Assembly: GCA_945833885.1 (NCBI GenBank)
Contig: CAMAFY010000001.1
Coordinates: 124,001-188,000, forward strand
Direction of reading: 5' to 3'
Length of the DNA: 64,000 bases
Source of the DNA: an uncultured Bacteroidales bacterium
Lineage (GTDB): Bacteria; Bacteroidota; Bacteroidia; Bacteroidales; Bacteroidaceae
Of the stretch, positions 26,454 through 36,665 are shown in pieces. Position numbers and translations under genes: made by a program. Under the pieces are notes generated by a model, which searched no databases, was not told where the DNA came from, and saw nothing but the letters and a program-made list of their open reading frames with translations. Within the stretch, counting starts at the first letter, position 1. Every line of letters starts with the position of its first letter.

Positions 26454-27506
26454 ATGACAGACAATCATCTCGTCGTAATGGCCGGTGGCGTAGGTAGCCG
26501 TTTTTGGCCCATGAGTACGATAGAACGTCCCAAACAGTTTCTCGACATCATGGGTGTCGGGCGGACAATGTTGCAACTTACCGTAGACCGTTTTGAAGGT
26601 ATTATCCCGAAAGAGAATGTTTGGGTGGTAACAGGTGAGCGCTTTGCCGGAATGGTAAGGGAACAATTACCGGAAATCCCTGCCGACCATATTCTTCTGG
26701 AGCCTTGTGGAAGGGGTACGGCACCCTGCATCTGCTATGTGTCATGGCGCATAAAGATGCGGAATCCGCGTGCGAATGTTGTGGTGTCACCTGCTGACCA
26801 CGACATCAAGAACGTTGAGGAGTTCCGCAGGATAGTGAACGATGCGCTGGATTTTTCAGCAGAAACCGACAGCATCGTTACGCTTGGCATAAAGCCTTCA
26901 CGGCCTGCTACGGGATATGGTTACATACGTGCGGACCTCAGTTACCCTGCTTTGCGGCATAAAAGTATGTTCCGTGTGGATGCTTTCAAGGAGAAACCTG
27001 ATCTGGAGACGGCGAAAGGTTATATCAAGCAGAACAATTACTATTGGAATTCCGGCATTTTCGTATGGAATGTCTCGACCATCATCAATGCTTTCAGGGT
27101 GTATGCCAGGGAGATCTCCGAAATTTTCGAGAATTTGCAGCCTGTATACGGTACAGAACACGAGCAGGAGAGGATAAATGTAGTGTTCCCCACCTGCCCG
27201 AACATATCGGTTGACTATGCGATTATGGAGAAAGCGGAGGAAGTGTTCGTATCTCCCGCAGACTTTGGTTGGAGCGATCTGGGTACATGGGGCTCATTAC
27301 GTGACCAAATCCCCCATGACGAGTATGGAAATGCTATCGTCGGTCAGGGTGTAAGGGCCGTTGAAACACACAACTGCATTATACATTCCTCAACGGACAA
27401 GAAGATAGTTGTACAGGGACTTGACGATTGCATAGTGGTCGAGAGCAATGGCAATATACTGATTTGCCGGCTTTCCGAGGAGCAACGTATAAAGTCGTTT
27501 ATGTAA
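26454..27506 (+). CDS. Mannose-1-phosphate guanylyltransferase
   Basis: A nucleotidyltransferase of 350 residues starting MTDNHLVVMAGGVGSRFWPM at 26454; the open frame upstream is low-complexity and unlikely to be coding. The signature GGVGSRFWPMS...RPKQFLDIMG is the GTP-binding loop. Further segments are LEPCGRGTAPCICY, VVSPADHDI, RPATGYGYI, FKEKPD and NYYWNSGIFVWN. It makes GDP-mannose from GTP and mannose-1-phosphate in the cytoplasm, feeding surface polysaccharide or GDP-fucose synthesis. Length fits the short form without the isomerase domain. mutY follows 25 nt later, and the two may be cotranscribed. Confidence 0.92.
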   Translation: MTDNHLVVMAGGVGSRFWPMSTIERPKQFLDIMGVGRTMLQLTVDRFEGIIPKENVWVVTGERFAGMVREQLPEIPADHILLEPCGRGTAPCICYVSWRIKMRNPRANVVVSPADHDIKNVEEFRRIVNDALDFSAETDSIVTLGIKPSRPATGYGYIRADLSYPALRHKSMFRVDAFKEKPDLETAKGYIKQNNYYWNSGIFVWNVSTIINAFRVYAREISEIFENLQPVYGTEHEQERINVVFPTCPNISVDYAIMEKAEEVFVSPADFGWSDLGTWGSLRDQIPHDEYGNAIVGQGVRAVETHNCIIHSSTDKKIVVQGLDDCIVVESNGNILICRLSEEQRIKSFM

Positions 27507-27531
27507 ACTTCCGACATTCCCTTCCTTTTTC

Positions 27532-28602
27532 ATGGTATTTTCTGAGACGCTTGAAGCCTGGTACAATGAGAATGGTCGCATTCTTCCGTGGCGAGAGACG
27601 CAGAATCCCTATAATGTTTGGGTAAGTGAGATTATTTTGCAGCAGACTCGGGTAGAACAGGGTAGGGCTTATTATGAACGTTTCCTAAACAATTTCCCCG
27701 ATGTCGCCCATCTTGCCGCCGCGCCTCTTGACCATGTTATGCGCGTTTGGGAAGGTTTGGGCTATTATAGTCGGGCGCGGAACATGCATTGCGCGGCACA
27801 ACAGATTGTGGAACGCGGAGGTTTCCCCACAACATTTGAGGATTTGCGAAAGTTGAAGGGCGTTGGTGAATATACGGCTGCGGCATTGGCATCATTCTGT
27901 TTCGGTGAAGCGAAGGCCGTTGTCGATGGAAATGTATACCGGGTCCTTGCACGTTATTATGGCATTGACACACCAATTGATACGACCGTCGGGAAACGTG
28001 AGTTTGCAGAACTTGCGCAAACGGTGATGGACAAGCGCAATCCTGCTCTTTACAATCAGGCGATAATGGATTTCGGTGCCATGCAATGCACACCAAAGGG
28101 TTGCAACTGCTCCGCTTGTCCTTTTGTTGACAGTTGCAGAGCATACGCCGAGAAGAGAGTGGAAGATCTGCCACAAAAGAGTAAACGTACGACTGTTTCC
28201 GTAAGACACCTTATATATATAATATTAGAAAATACGGAAGGGAAGATATTGATTCATCGTCGTACGGACAAAGATATTTGGCAAGGATTATACGAACCGT
28301 TGTTGTTTGAGCCGGAATCTTCTTCCGAAGAATTCCAAATCATACCGAATTTATTGCACTGGCTGACAGATTATGGGTGCAAAATGTCAGCACGTTCGCT
28401 TCGAATTGATCGGCATCTTGAAGGCTTACGTCATCAGTTAACTCACCGTACACTTGTTGCCCAAGCCTACCGTATCAGAATCTTAAACGCAAACGACCTG
28501 CCTCCGATGGAAGATTATCAATGGGTGAAGCCAGAGGATATGGAACAATATGGTTTTCCGAAACTTGTTAACAATATATTTTCCTTGATGAATATCCGTT
28601 AG
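27532..28602 (+). CDS. mutY: A/G-specific adenine DNA glycosylase MutY
   Basis: A 356-residue glycosylase. The catalytic Glu lies in SEIILQQTRV, the helix-hairpin-helix is LKGVGEYTAAALASF and the catalytic Asp lies in AVVDGNVYRVLARY. The four cluster Cys follow the C-x6-C-x2-C-x5-C pattern in CTPKGCNCSACPFVDSC. From about residue 230 a NUDIX-like C-terminal domain (HLIYIILENTEGKILIHRR) recognises 8-oxoG. It removes A mispaired with 8-oxoguanine. The gene ends 9 nt before a 22-bp repeat array that runs into a terminator hairpin. Confidence 0.96.
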   Translation: MVFSETLEAWYNENGRILPWRETQNPYNVWVSEIILQQTRVEQGRAYYERFLNNFPDVAHLAAAPLDHVMRVWEGLGYYSRARNMHCAAQQIVERGGFPTTFEDLRKLKGVGEYTAAALASFCFGEAKAVVDGNVYRVLARYYGIDTPIDTTVGKREFAELAQTVMDKRNPALYNQAIMDFGAMQCTPKGCNCSACPFVDSCRAYAEKRVEDLPQKSKRTTVSVRHLIYIILENTEGKILIHRRTDKDIWQGLYEPLLFEPESSSEEFQIIPNLLHWLTDYGCKMSARSLRIDRHLEGLRHQLTHRTLVAQAYRIRILNANDLPPMEDYQWVKPEDMEQYGFPKLVNNIFSLMNIR

Positions 28603-28611
28603 AGAGCCGTG

Positions 28612-28765
28612 TTTTGTATAAAATGTTGCAAAACAGGTTAAGGGATAATACAAAACAGATGATGTGATAGGACAAATCAAGTGAGGAGATTTCACAAGGC
28701 AAGTAAGGAATTTACACAATGTAAGTGAGGAAATTCTAAAAGGCAAGTGTAGAATTATTACAAAA
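28612..28765. repeat. 22-bp degenerate tandem array, 7 units (family C)
   Basis: Units start at 28678, 28700, 28722 and 28744 with the pattern (C/T)AAGT(G/A)AGGAAATT, then four to six variable bases, then AAGG or similar. Weaker units at 28656, 28634 and 28612 keep the register. The array starts 9 nt after the mutY stop and ends at the first base of the hairpin at 28766. Confidence 0.8.
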
Positions 28766-28808
28766 AAGCGTTGGTTTCAAACCGATAAATGGAATGAAAC
28801 CAACGCTT
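28766..28808. terminator. Terminator hairpin between convergent mutY and dnaJ
   Basis: AAGCGTTGGTTTCA (28766-28779) and TGAAACCAACGCTT (28795-28808) form a perfect 14-bp stem, followed on the plus strand by AATTTTATG and preceded by AAAAAA for the minus strand. It sits exactly between two repeat arrays. Confidence 0.85.
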
Positions 28809-28825
28809 AATTTTATGACGTTTTC

Positions 28826-29000
28826 TGAATGATATTGCTTGTTTCCTCGAACAGCGTTGCTTATTAGTCGAACAGTGTTGATCGTTTCTTTGAACAATGC
28901 AGTTCGTTTCTTTGAACAATACAGTTCGTTTCTTTGAACAATACAGTTCGTTTCTTTGAACAATGCAGTTCGTTTCTTTGAACAATGTTGTTTGTAAAGT
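28826..29000. repeat. 22-bp tandem array, 8 units, four nearly identical (family B)
   Basis: Units start at 28826, 28848 (21 bp), 28869, 28891, 28913, 28935, 28957 and 28979. The consensus is TGAACAATGCAGTTCGTTTC followed by TT. Units 28891-28978 differ only at one or two positions, unlike most other arrays, so they look recently copied. The array ends at the first base of the hairpin at 29001. Confidence 0.92.
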
Positions 29001-29032
29001 GGAATGCTGAGCAATGAATTGCTGAGCATTCC
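29001..29032 (-). terminator. Hairpin after dnaJ
   Basis: GGAATGCT/AGCATTCC (29001-29008, 29025-29032) continues, after a G-G mismatch, into AGCAAT/ATTGCT with a 2-nt loop. It lies 22 nt beyond the dnaJ stop. The T-run is weak, so it may be a terminator or an mRNA-stabilising end. Confidence 0.65.
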
Positions 29033-29054
29033 TGCAATGTCATCCGTTTTTCAA

Positions 29055-30215
29055 TTATTGGAAATAAGTACGGAAACTATCAAAGATCTTCTTTTTCACC
29101 TTGTCACTTGCCATCATATTAGGACTATCCTTCATATTCTGGAAGGCAGAGTTCTCTTCTTTTGAAAGATTCTCGGGAATATAGACACTGATGTTGATGA
29201 TGATGTCACCCTTTCCATAACTATATCCGTTGCCGTTTACTTGAGGAAGTCCCTTGCCTTTAAGGCGCATACGGGTTCCAGGTTGCGTTCCAGGCTTGAT
29301 GTTTACGCGCACCGGGCCTTCCAATGTCGGGATTTCTATGGTGTCACCCAACGAAGCCTGACTTACGGTAAGCAGAAGATTGTATATCAAATCGTTGGCA
29401 TCACGGATAAAGACATCGGATTGTTCTTCCTCAATCAGCACTTGAATGTCACCGGGAATACCGTTATGACGTGCGGCATGACCGCGATTAGGAACGGTAA
29501 GTACCATACCTTCCTGTACGCCGGCAGGGATTTTTATCTCAACGATGTCCTCACCGTTGATGACACCTTCCCCCTTACATTTGGGGCAAACGTGGTCGAT
29601 GATGGTTCCTTCTCCGTGACAACGTTGGCAAGGCACCTGTTGTTGCATGATGCCAAAGATGCTTTGTGCCTGCTTGATTGTGAAGCCTTGCCCGTGACAG
29701 TCCGGACATGTCTTGGGTGATTCTCCGTTAGCGCATCCGTTTCCGTGGCAGTCCGGGCAGGTAATCTTCTTCTTAATCTTGAACTTCTTCGTTGTTCCGT
29801 TAAGAATGTCTTTGAGGTTCAGACGTACTTTTACGCGAAGATCACCGCCCTGATAGCGCTGTGGACCACGCGAACGTCCACCGCCAAAGCCAAAACCTCC
29901 GCCTCCGCCAAAGATATCTCCGAATGCTGAGAAAATATCATTGATGTCTTGGAAGCCACCGAACCCGCCTCCTCCAAAGCCACCTTGGCCGTTTACGCCC
30001 TGTTTTCCAAACTGATCATAGCGGGAACGCTTGTCTGGGTCACGGAGAACATCGTAAGCCTCGGCGGCTTCTTTGAACTTTTCCTCGGCTTCCTTGTTAC
30101 CGGGATTGCGGTCAGGGTGGTTTTTCATGGCCACCCTCTTGTATGCTTTCTTGATTTCTTCGGCACTTGCATCCTTGCTGACGCCGAGAATATCATAATA
30201 ACTCTTTTCTGCCAT
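29055..30215 (-). CDS. dnaJ: Chaperone protein DnaJ
   Basis: A 386-residue type I DnaJ. The J domain (residues 1-70) has HPD at 33-35 ([10 protein letters not shown]). A Gly/Phe-rich linker ([27 protein letters not shown]) follows. The zinc domain has four CxxCxGxG-type repeats: [25 protein letters not shown] and CPKCKGEG. Two C-terminal beta domains end the protein. With DnaK and GrpE it folds proteins in the cytoplasm. grpE lies 35 nt upstream in the same direction, so they form an operon. dnaK is not in the window. Confidence 0.98.
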   Translation of the reverse strand: MAEKSYYDILGVSKDASAEEIKKAYKRVAMKNHPDRNPGNKEAEEKFKEAAEAYDVLRDPDKRSRYDQFGKQGVNGQGGFGGGGFGGFQDINDIFSAFGDIFGGGGGFGFGGGRSRGPQRYQGGDLRVKVRLNLKDILNGTTKKFKIKKKITCPDCHGNGCANGESPKTCPDCHGQGFTIKQAQSIFGIMQQQVPCQRCHGEGTIIDHVCPKCKGEGVINGEDIVEIKIPAGVQEGMVLTVPNRGHAARHNGIPGDIQVLIEEEQSDVFIRDANDLIYNLLLTVSQASLGDTIEIPTLEGPVRVNIKPGTQPGTRMRLKGKGLPQVNGNGYSYGKGDIIINISVYIPENLSKEENSAFQNMKDSPNMMASDKVKKKIFDSFRTYFQ

Positions 30216-30250
30216 ATCTTTTCTTTTGTTAAAAAAGGAGAGAAATGCTG

Positions 30251-30868
30251 TTATTGACCTACCACAACTTTGGCGTGGCGGAGAACTTTGTCGTTCATCA
30301 TGTATCCAGCCTGCACAGTATCAATGATCTTTCCCTTCTTTTCTTCGCCCATTGGTAGGATGGCGACAGCCTCATGATAGTCAGTGTCGAATTCCTTTTC
30401 TGCAGTATCCATCTTTGATAGACCGTGCTTTCCGAGTGTAGACTGGAGTTTGGAGAATATCATTTCCAAGCCTTCCCGGGCAACATCTATGTTGTCGTCT
30501 GATGCGATGTTCTGCTGTGCGCGTTCCATATCATCGAGAATGGGAAGAATACTTTCAATCACTTTGGCTCCACCATTAAGAATTAGGTCTGCAATATTCT
30601 TCTGTTGCTGCCGACGATAGTTGGTGAAATCCGCTACTTGACGCAGCAATTTATCGTTAAGTTCTGCAATTTTGTCATTAAGTTCGGAGATTTGTTGCTC
30701 AGCCTCTGCCAATTTGTCAGCCTCAGTCTTTTCCTTCTCTTCCTGAACTTCGGACGTCTCGGTGTCTTTTACAGTATCTTCTGCCTGCTCCTTTACGGTG
30801 CCTTCAGTCTGTCCCTTTACCTCTTCCGGGTTGTTCTGCTGAGTTTCTTCGTTCATTTTATTGCTCAT
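30251..30868 (-). CDS. grpE: Nucleotide exchange factor GrpE
   Basis: A 205-residue GrpE. An acidic, Gln/Glu-rich N-terminal arm (about 60 residues) precedes a long coiled coil ([20 protein letters not shown]) and the conserved core [35 protein letters not shown] and the closing [17 protein letters not shown] beta wing. It releases ADP from DnaK. A second ATG four codons in (MNEETQQ) is an alternative start. It is upstream of dnaJ and downstream of an intrinsic terminator, so it heads its own unit. No clear -7 box was found. Confidence 0.97.
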   Translation of the reverse strand: MSNKMNEETQQNNPEEVKGQTEGTVKEQAEDTVKDTETSEVQEEKEKTEADKLAEAEQQISELNDKIAELNDKLLRQVADFTNYRRQQQKNIADLILNGGAKVIESILPILDDMERAQQNIASDDNIDVAREGLEMIFSKLQSTLGKHGLSKMDTAEKEFDTDYHEAVAILPMGEEKKGKIIDTVQAGYMMNDKVLRHAKVVVGQ

Positions 30869-30972
30869 TTTAGATGATTTTTTAGGATGGTGCTTCCTTT
30901 CTTCCGGTTGATTTCCGGAGAATCACCGTGTTTTCTGATTCGTTTTACGGCAAATGTTGTGCCAAAGCACGG

Positions 30973-31002
30973 AAAAAGGAAGTCTTTTTGAACTTCCTTT
31001 CC
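30973..31002 (-). terminator. Intrinsic terminator of the ABC-F gene
   Basis: AAAGGAAGT (30975-30983) pairs with ACTTCCTTT (30992-31000), loop CTTTTTGA. On the minus strand the stem is followed by TTTTTCC. It lies 140 nt beyond the ABC-F stop, with a repeat array between the two. Confidence 0.8.
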
Positions 31003-31011
31003 AATAATATA

Positions 31012-31142
31012 TTATGTACTTATATACAGGATGTCATGTGTTTTGTTGCATTAAATCCTGTTCTTTGATATATCAATTCTTATACTTTAGTACATCTATT
31101 CTTGTACTTTTGTATATCAATTCCTGTTCTTTGGCCAACAGT

Positions 31143-31143
<1 letters not shown>
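31012..31143. repeat. 22-bp degenerate tandem array, 6 units (family D)
   Basis: Units start at 31056, 31078, 31100 and 31122 with the form TC(C/T)TGTTCTTTGATATATC or TCTTGTACTTTTGTATATC, followed by AAT or similar. Weaker units at 31034 and 31012 stay in register. One end coincides with the last base of the ABC-F stop codon; the other lies 9 nt from the terminator at 31002, so the array fills the 3' untranslated region. Confidence 0.85.
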
Positions 31144-32771
<1,628 letters not shown>

Positions 32772-32948
32772 TTATCTTTTGTTCCTATATGCTTGCGGTT
32801 GATGTCTTGACCGGCCGAATCTGTTTCATGGCATTGAAAGACTGCGATGTCCGAATTTTTTCCTTCACAACACGGTTAACGTTCTTGATAAAAGGAGGGA
32901 AAATGTATAAATTGGTCCGTGGTCTTTCGGCGGTTATCCAAAACGCGT

Positions 32949-32978
32949 GCAAAATTACTCCTTTTTTTTCACACAACA
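32949..32978 (-). promoter_or_regulatory. Promoter of the ABC-F gene
   Basis: On the minus strand TTG (32976-32978) is followed after 19 nt by TAATTTTG (32949-32956), a good -33/-7 pair for Bacteroidetes. The leader would be about 180 nt. Confidence 0.6.
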
Positions 32979-33118
32979 ACTTCCCATATCCGAAAAAGGT
33001 TTTACGGCACTCATCTATATAATATTGTTGGTAAGTGGAGTTACCAAGACTGATGAATCTGTTTCTGTTTTTCTGTAATATGATGTGATGGAATGTGTCT
33101 TGTATACAGAAAAAAGCG

Positions 33119-33126
33119 TATTTTTG
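33119..33126 (+). promoter_or_regulatory. -7 box of panB
   Basis: TATTTTTG fits TAnnTTTG, with CTTGTA about 18 nt upstream as a loose -33. The ATG follows after 61 nt. The 425-nt gap 32763-33187 holds this box and the divergent ABC-F promoter, and nothing else that I could identify. Confidence 0.55.
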
Positions 33127-33187
33127 CAGTGTTGTTCTCATCCGGAAAGCCCTTATTCTCCGTTCTTTTTTCATTAACAATCAGATT

Positions 33188-34009
33188 ATGCCAGCATATT
33201 TAGTTGAAGATACCCGCAAAGTCACCACCAAACGTCTTGCGGAAATGAAGGAACAAGGCAAGAAGATTGCCATGCTTACCTCATACGATTACACCACAGC
33301 CACCATCGTTGACGCGGCAGGTGTTGATATAATACTTGTCGGCGATTCGGCATCCAACGTTATGGCGGGCAACAAGACCACACTTCCCATAACGCTCGAC
33401 CAGATGATTTACCATGCAAGTTCCGTTGCACGTGGCGTCAACCGCGCGCTTGTAATCTGCGACATGCCGTTCGGAACCTATCAGGTTGACGAGGTCAATG
33501 CCGTAAGAAACGCCATCCGTATCATGCAGGAGTCGGGTGCTGATGCTGTAAAACTTGAAGGTGGTAGCGAAATCATCGGTGCCGTACGCAGAATCCTCGA
33601 GGCTGGCATCCCCGTATGCGGACATCTTGGCCTTACACCTCAAAGCATTTGTAAATTTGGTACGTATGCTGTGCGTGCAAAGGAGGAAGATGAGGCTGAA
33701 AAACTTGTCTCCGACGCCAAACTTCTTGAAGAAGTCGGCTGCTTTGCCATCGTTCTCGAAAAGATTCCTTCGGCCTTGACGCGGCGGGTTGTTGAATCCG
33801 TCAAGATTCCTGTCATTGGAATCGGTGCCGGACCGTCCGACGGACAGGTTCTGGTGATTGATGATATGCTGGGTAAGAACAAAGGTTTTTCTCCCAAATT
33901 CCTGCGTCGCTATGCCGATCTTCACACCATTATGACCGATGCCATCGGCCAATATGTCAGTGATGTCAAGGATGGCAGTTTCCCTGATGCGGTCACCGAG
34001 AGTTATTGA
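33188..34009 (+). CDS. panB: 3-methyl-2-oxobutanoate hydroxymethyltransferase
   Basis: A 273-residue PanB starting [20 protein letters not shown]. The frame is open 31 codons upstream, across the predicted promoter, so that part is excluded. Conserved segments are [31 protein letters not shown] (metal-binding Asp), [30 protein letters not shown] and [15 protein letters not shown]. It adds a hydroxymethyl group from methylenetetrahydrofolate to ketoisovalerate, the first committed step of pantothenate synthesis. Length is normal. panC and panD are not nearby. Confidence 0.96.
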   Translation: MPAYLVEDTRKVTTKRLAEMKEQGKKIAMLTSYDYTTATIVDAAGVDIILVGDSASNVMAGNKTTLPITLDQMIYHASSVARGVNRALVICDMPFGTYQVDEVNAVRNAIRIMQESGADAVKLEGGSEIIGAVRRILEAGIPVCGHLGLTPQSICKFGTYAVRAKEEDEAEKLVSDAKLLEEVGCFAIVLEKIPSALTRRVVESVKIPVIGIGAGPSDGQVLVIDDMLGKNKGFSPKFLRRYADLHTIMTDAIGQYVSDVKDGSFPDAVTESY

Positions 34010-34280
34010 TGCGTTTTATAGGTCGCCTCTCTCTCCCAATTCTTAGCAGTTTTTTTCGTGTTTGTAACGTTGTTTTTCAAAGGAAGGCAAGAACCTATGT
34101 GTGGGATTCCCCCCCAAAGCACAGCGTTACTCCACTTTCACAACAATACAATGCCGCTGATACCATAAGGGATTTACGGTAAAGATTCTACTGTGCCTTA
34201 TCTCCGATGCAAGGCATAACCGTTTATTTGTCAGAGTTTTATTGTTGTGTCATCCCTAATGCCCTCATAGAAGTTTCCGA

Positions 34281-35099
34281 ATGCGTTTACCCCATATCTG
34301 TTTCCTTCTTCTCTTTTTTCTGAGCAATGTCAGTATCCGTGCCGTAGTTACAGACCACGATGCCGATAAGCGGCGTGTGGTCCGTAAGGTGCTGCCCGTT
34401 CCTGATGTCATGCCTTCGCAGGCTATGAAGGAAACAATTGTGCGTATTTCTTTGCCCAAACTCCCATCAAATGCGGGGAATGGTCATGAAAAGGGCCTTG
34501 AAGGCATTGACGTCAGCCACTATCAGGGGCGTATTGATTGGCAACGTGTGGCAAAGGAGGGCGGTGCGCGCTATGCCTATATCAAGGCAACTGAGGGTGA
34601 AAAACTTGTGGACGAATACTATTCCTACAACATTTCCGAAGCCCGGAAGGCGGGTCTTGCCGTGGGAGCATACCATTTCTATCGTCCACAACGCGGAGTT
34701 GAATCAAATTTCCGCAACATGACGTCTGTCATCAAGCGCCAGGACATTGACCTTTTGCCCATTATTGACGTTGAAAGCACCGGTGGTGTGAATTCAAAAC
34801 GCTTTTTGGAGGACCTGAAAAAGTTTGTGAAAATGGTCGAGAAACACTATGGTTGTCAGCCCATGTTGTACACAGGTCAGAATTTTTATAACAAGCATTT
34901 CCAGAATTTCCTTACGGACTATTGCTGGATGATTGCAAAATATCAGGAGGAATCGCCCATACTTCTTGACGGCAATTCCCCATGTATGTGGCAATATACT
35001 CAGCATGGTCGCATCCCCGGTGTCAAGGGCAATGTTGACCGTTCACGGTTGATGAGTGACAATTTGCGCCATCTCTACATCGAAAGCCATCGGCGTTGA
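34281..35099 (+). CDS. Exported GH25 lysozyme-like muramidase
   Basis: A 272-residue protein. The signal peptide MRLPHICFLLLFFLSNVSIR is followed by a basic linker and a GH25 domain from about residue 73: GIDVSHYQGRIDWQRVA (first catalytic Asp region), YAYIKATEGE, VGAYHFYRP, LPIIDVEST (Asp/Glu pair) and MWQYTQHGRIPG. The enzyme cleaves peptidoglycan between MurNAc and GlcNAc, in the periplasm for self-remodelling or outside against competitors. No cell-wall-binding repeats are attached. It stands alone, and a 22-bp array begins 8 nt after its stop. Confidence 0.93.
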   Translation: MRLPHICFLLLFFLSNVSIRAVVTDHDADKRRVVRKVLPVPDVMPSQAMKETIVRISLPKLPSNAGNGHEKGLEGIDVSHYQGRIDWQRVAKEGGARYAYIKATEGEKLVDEYYSYNISEARKAGLAVGAYHFYRPQRGVESNFRNMTSVIKRQDIDLLPIIDVESTGGVNSKRFLEDLKKFVKMVEKHYGCQPMLYTGQNFYNKHFQNFLTDYCWMIAKYQEESPILLDGNSPCMWQYTQHGRIPGVKGNVDRSRLMSDNLRHLYIESHRR

Positions 35100-35106
35100 C
35101 ATCCCG

Positions 35107-35283
35107 AACGTCAGATCTACTCGTTTGAAACATCCGTAATTCCCGTTATAAAGTGCGGCACTTTCCACATCGAAGTGCCGCACTTTTTATTGTAAACATC
35201 CGCATTTTTTTATTGTAAACATCCGCACTTTTTATTGTGAAGTTCCGAACATCCTGTCAGAAAAGTCCGAACCTTCTTTTTAT
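35107..35283. repeat. 22-bp degenerate tandem array, 8 units (family A)
   Basis: Units start at 35107, 35129, 35151, 35173, 35195 (23 bp), 35218, 35240 and 35262. Cores include AACATCCGTAATTC, AAGTGCGGCACTTT, AAGTGCCGCACTTT, AACATCCGCATTTT, AACATCCGCACTTT and AAGTTCCGAACATC. TTATTGTA or TTATTGTG ends three of them. It starts 8 nt after the GH25 stop. Confidence 0.9.
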
Positions 35284-35563
35284 CCTATAAAAACATTTGC
35301 CATAGGAGTCTCATGAATTGTGAGAACGTCTTCAATTATATGGTGCTCCGATGCTGGAATACAACGCCTTTATTTTGCTTTTTTTTGTGGAAAACAAAGC
35401 GATGCGAATTGCGTGAATTTCGGTCTATCTATATTCTTTTTGCGGATTCTTTCTTTGCGGATTACAGGAATTGAGAAGTCCGTCCTCTATGCTTTGGAGA
35501 AAGAATTGTTGCGTCTTTTTAGAAAAATATGGCGTTTTTCTGCTGAAAATAAAAATAAATATC

Positions 35564-35571
35564 TAAATTTG
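35564..35571 (+). promoter_or_regulatory. -7 box of the polysaccharide locus
   Basis: TAAATTTG fits TAnnTTTG. It lies about 230 nt before the UpxY-type antiterminator gene, giving a long leader. No flanking inverted repeats typical of invertible capsule promoters were seen. Confidence 0.55.
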
Positions 35572-35608
35572 CAGTATAAATACCTGCTTCAACGTGGGAA
35601 TTTTTGAA

Positions 35609-35637
35609 TGTCAGGTTTGGCACTTTACACCCTGACA
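35609..35637 (+). promoter_or_regulatory. Leader hairpin upstream of the antiterminator gene
   Basis: TGTCAGG (35609-35615) pairs with CCTGACA (35631-35637) around a 15-nt loop, about 38 nt after the predicted -7 box. It lies early in the leader, where UpxY-type proteins are thought to act on RNA polymerase. The role is inferred. Confidence 0.45.
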
Positions 35638-35800
35638 CTCATATACATTGATAAAAGGAATGTCGCAAAAAAATCGGGAATTCCGGATGTGTTTTCCGCA
35701 ATTCTTTGATAATCAGCCTTGTACGCGTGCTGGGCTGAACTAAGATTATGCGCATGTGGTAATTGGAATCACCAAAAACATATAGTCGAACAACCGTTAA

Positions 35801-36349
35801 ATGCCCAGTCAAGGTCGAGCAGAAGGCGCCGAATGGTACGTCATGCGCGTTTACAAAAACGAGCGAAAAGCGGAGGAGATGCTTTCCTCTGCCGAAGGAT
35901 TGTCGTACTATTTGCCCAAACAGCAGGCCATCCGCACCCGGCATGGACGGAAGGTCCTCTGTTGGGTTCCCGTCATTCCAAGCATGGTGTTCGTGTATGC
36001 TACCCATCAGGAAATCGTAAATTTCAAGAAGAAAGTCTATAACGACCTGCAATTTATCACTACAAATCGCGGAGGAAATGCCCGGTATCTGATCGTCCCT
36101 ACCGCACAAATGGAGAGTTTTATCCGCATGTGCGACCAGAAACAGCAGACGATAGCCTTCTATCAACCCTCGGATCTTCATCTTGATAAGGGTACAAAGG
36201 TCAGGATTCACGGCGGCATCTTTGATGAAATGGAGGGAACATACCTGAAAATGTCTGGAAAACGACGGAAACAGTTCGTCGTCATTCTCTTGGACATTAT
36301 CGCCGTTTCTGTGGAAATCCAGCCGGAATTTGTGGAGATTATCGAATGA
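35801..36349 (+). CDS. UpxY-family transcription antiterminator (NusG-like)
   Basis: A 182-residue NusG paralogue. The N-terminal NGN-type domain is seen in EWYVMRVYKNERKAEEML and VPVIPSMVFVYATHQEI, and a KOW-like domain in LDKGTKVRIHGGIFDEMEGT near residues 128-150. In Bacteroides such proteins head capsule or exopolysaccharide operons and let RNA polymerase pass leader terminators of their own operon. Here it heads a run of eight polysaccharide genes on the same strand, preceded by a long leader with a hairpin. No UpxZ-type partner is found in the window. Confidence 0.9.
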   Translation: MPSQGRAEGAEWYVMRVYKNERKAEEMLSSAEGLSYYLPKQQAIRTRHGRKVLCWVPVIPSMVFVYATHQEIVNFKKKVYNDLQFITTNRGGNARYLIVPTAQMESFIRMCDQKQQTIAFYQPSDLHLDKGTKVRIHGGIFDEMEGTYLKMSGKRRKQFVVILLDIIAVSVEIQPEFVEIIE

Positions 36350-36665
36350 TATTTATGTTTGTGCGGATGTCCGAACTTGAAATCTCAAATTTATAACGTG
36401 TTTTTGCGGCATTCACTCCTGCCAAAACTGCAGATTTCGATTCTTTTGTCCGGAAAACGCCGGTTTTTCTTTTGATGAAAAAAAGTTTTTCTTTCATAAT
36501 TCTATCCTTGCCCAGCCTTATTTCTTCCTGTTTTCACGTAGCATCACATCCTTATTCTTCAAAATTCTAACAACGTAAGGATTAGGAATCGGATGTGTTT
36601 TACTGGAAATATGTGATGGACCGCCCTTGCAGGAGAGCATTCTTCCTCCATCGTTACCGATAACA
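36350..36665 (+). other. Intergenic stretch between the antiterminator and the first glycosyltransferase
   Basis: No gene, clear terminator or -7 box was identified. The sequence is moderately A/T-rich, with a T-rich part near 36460-36500. Confidence 0.4.

Noticed and set aside
28736-29029. A 97-codon minus-strand frame with a repeated FKETNCIVQRNELYCSKK-like peptide
   Set aside because: The peptide repeat is only the translation of the 22-bp DNA array; since 22 is not a multiple of three, the frame shifts with every unit and coding function is not credible.
32785-33180. A 131-codon minus-strand frame between the ABC-F gene and panB
   Set aside because: It covers both predicted promoters, has no start context and no recognisable protein features.
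35320-35607. A 95-codon plus-strand frame upstream of the antiterminator gene
   Set aside because: It runs through the predicted promoter and the leader hairpin, and its composition is A/T-driven.
35100-35800. An invertible promoter for the polysaccharide locus
   Set aside because: No pair of inverted repeats flanking the -7 box was found and no invertase gene is in the window.
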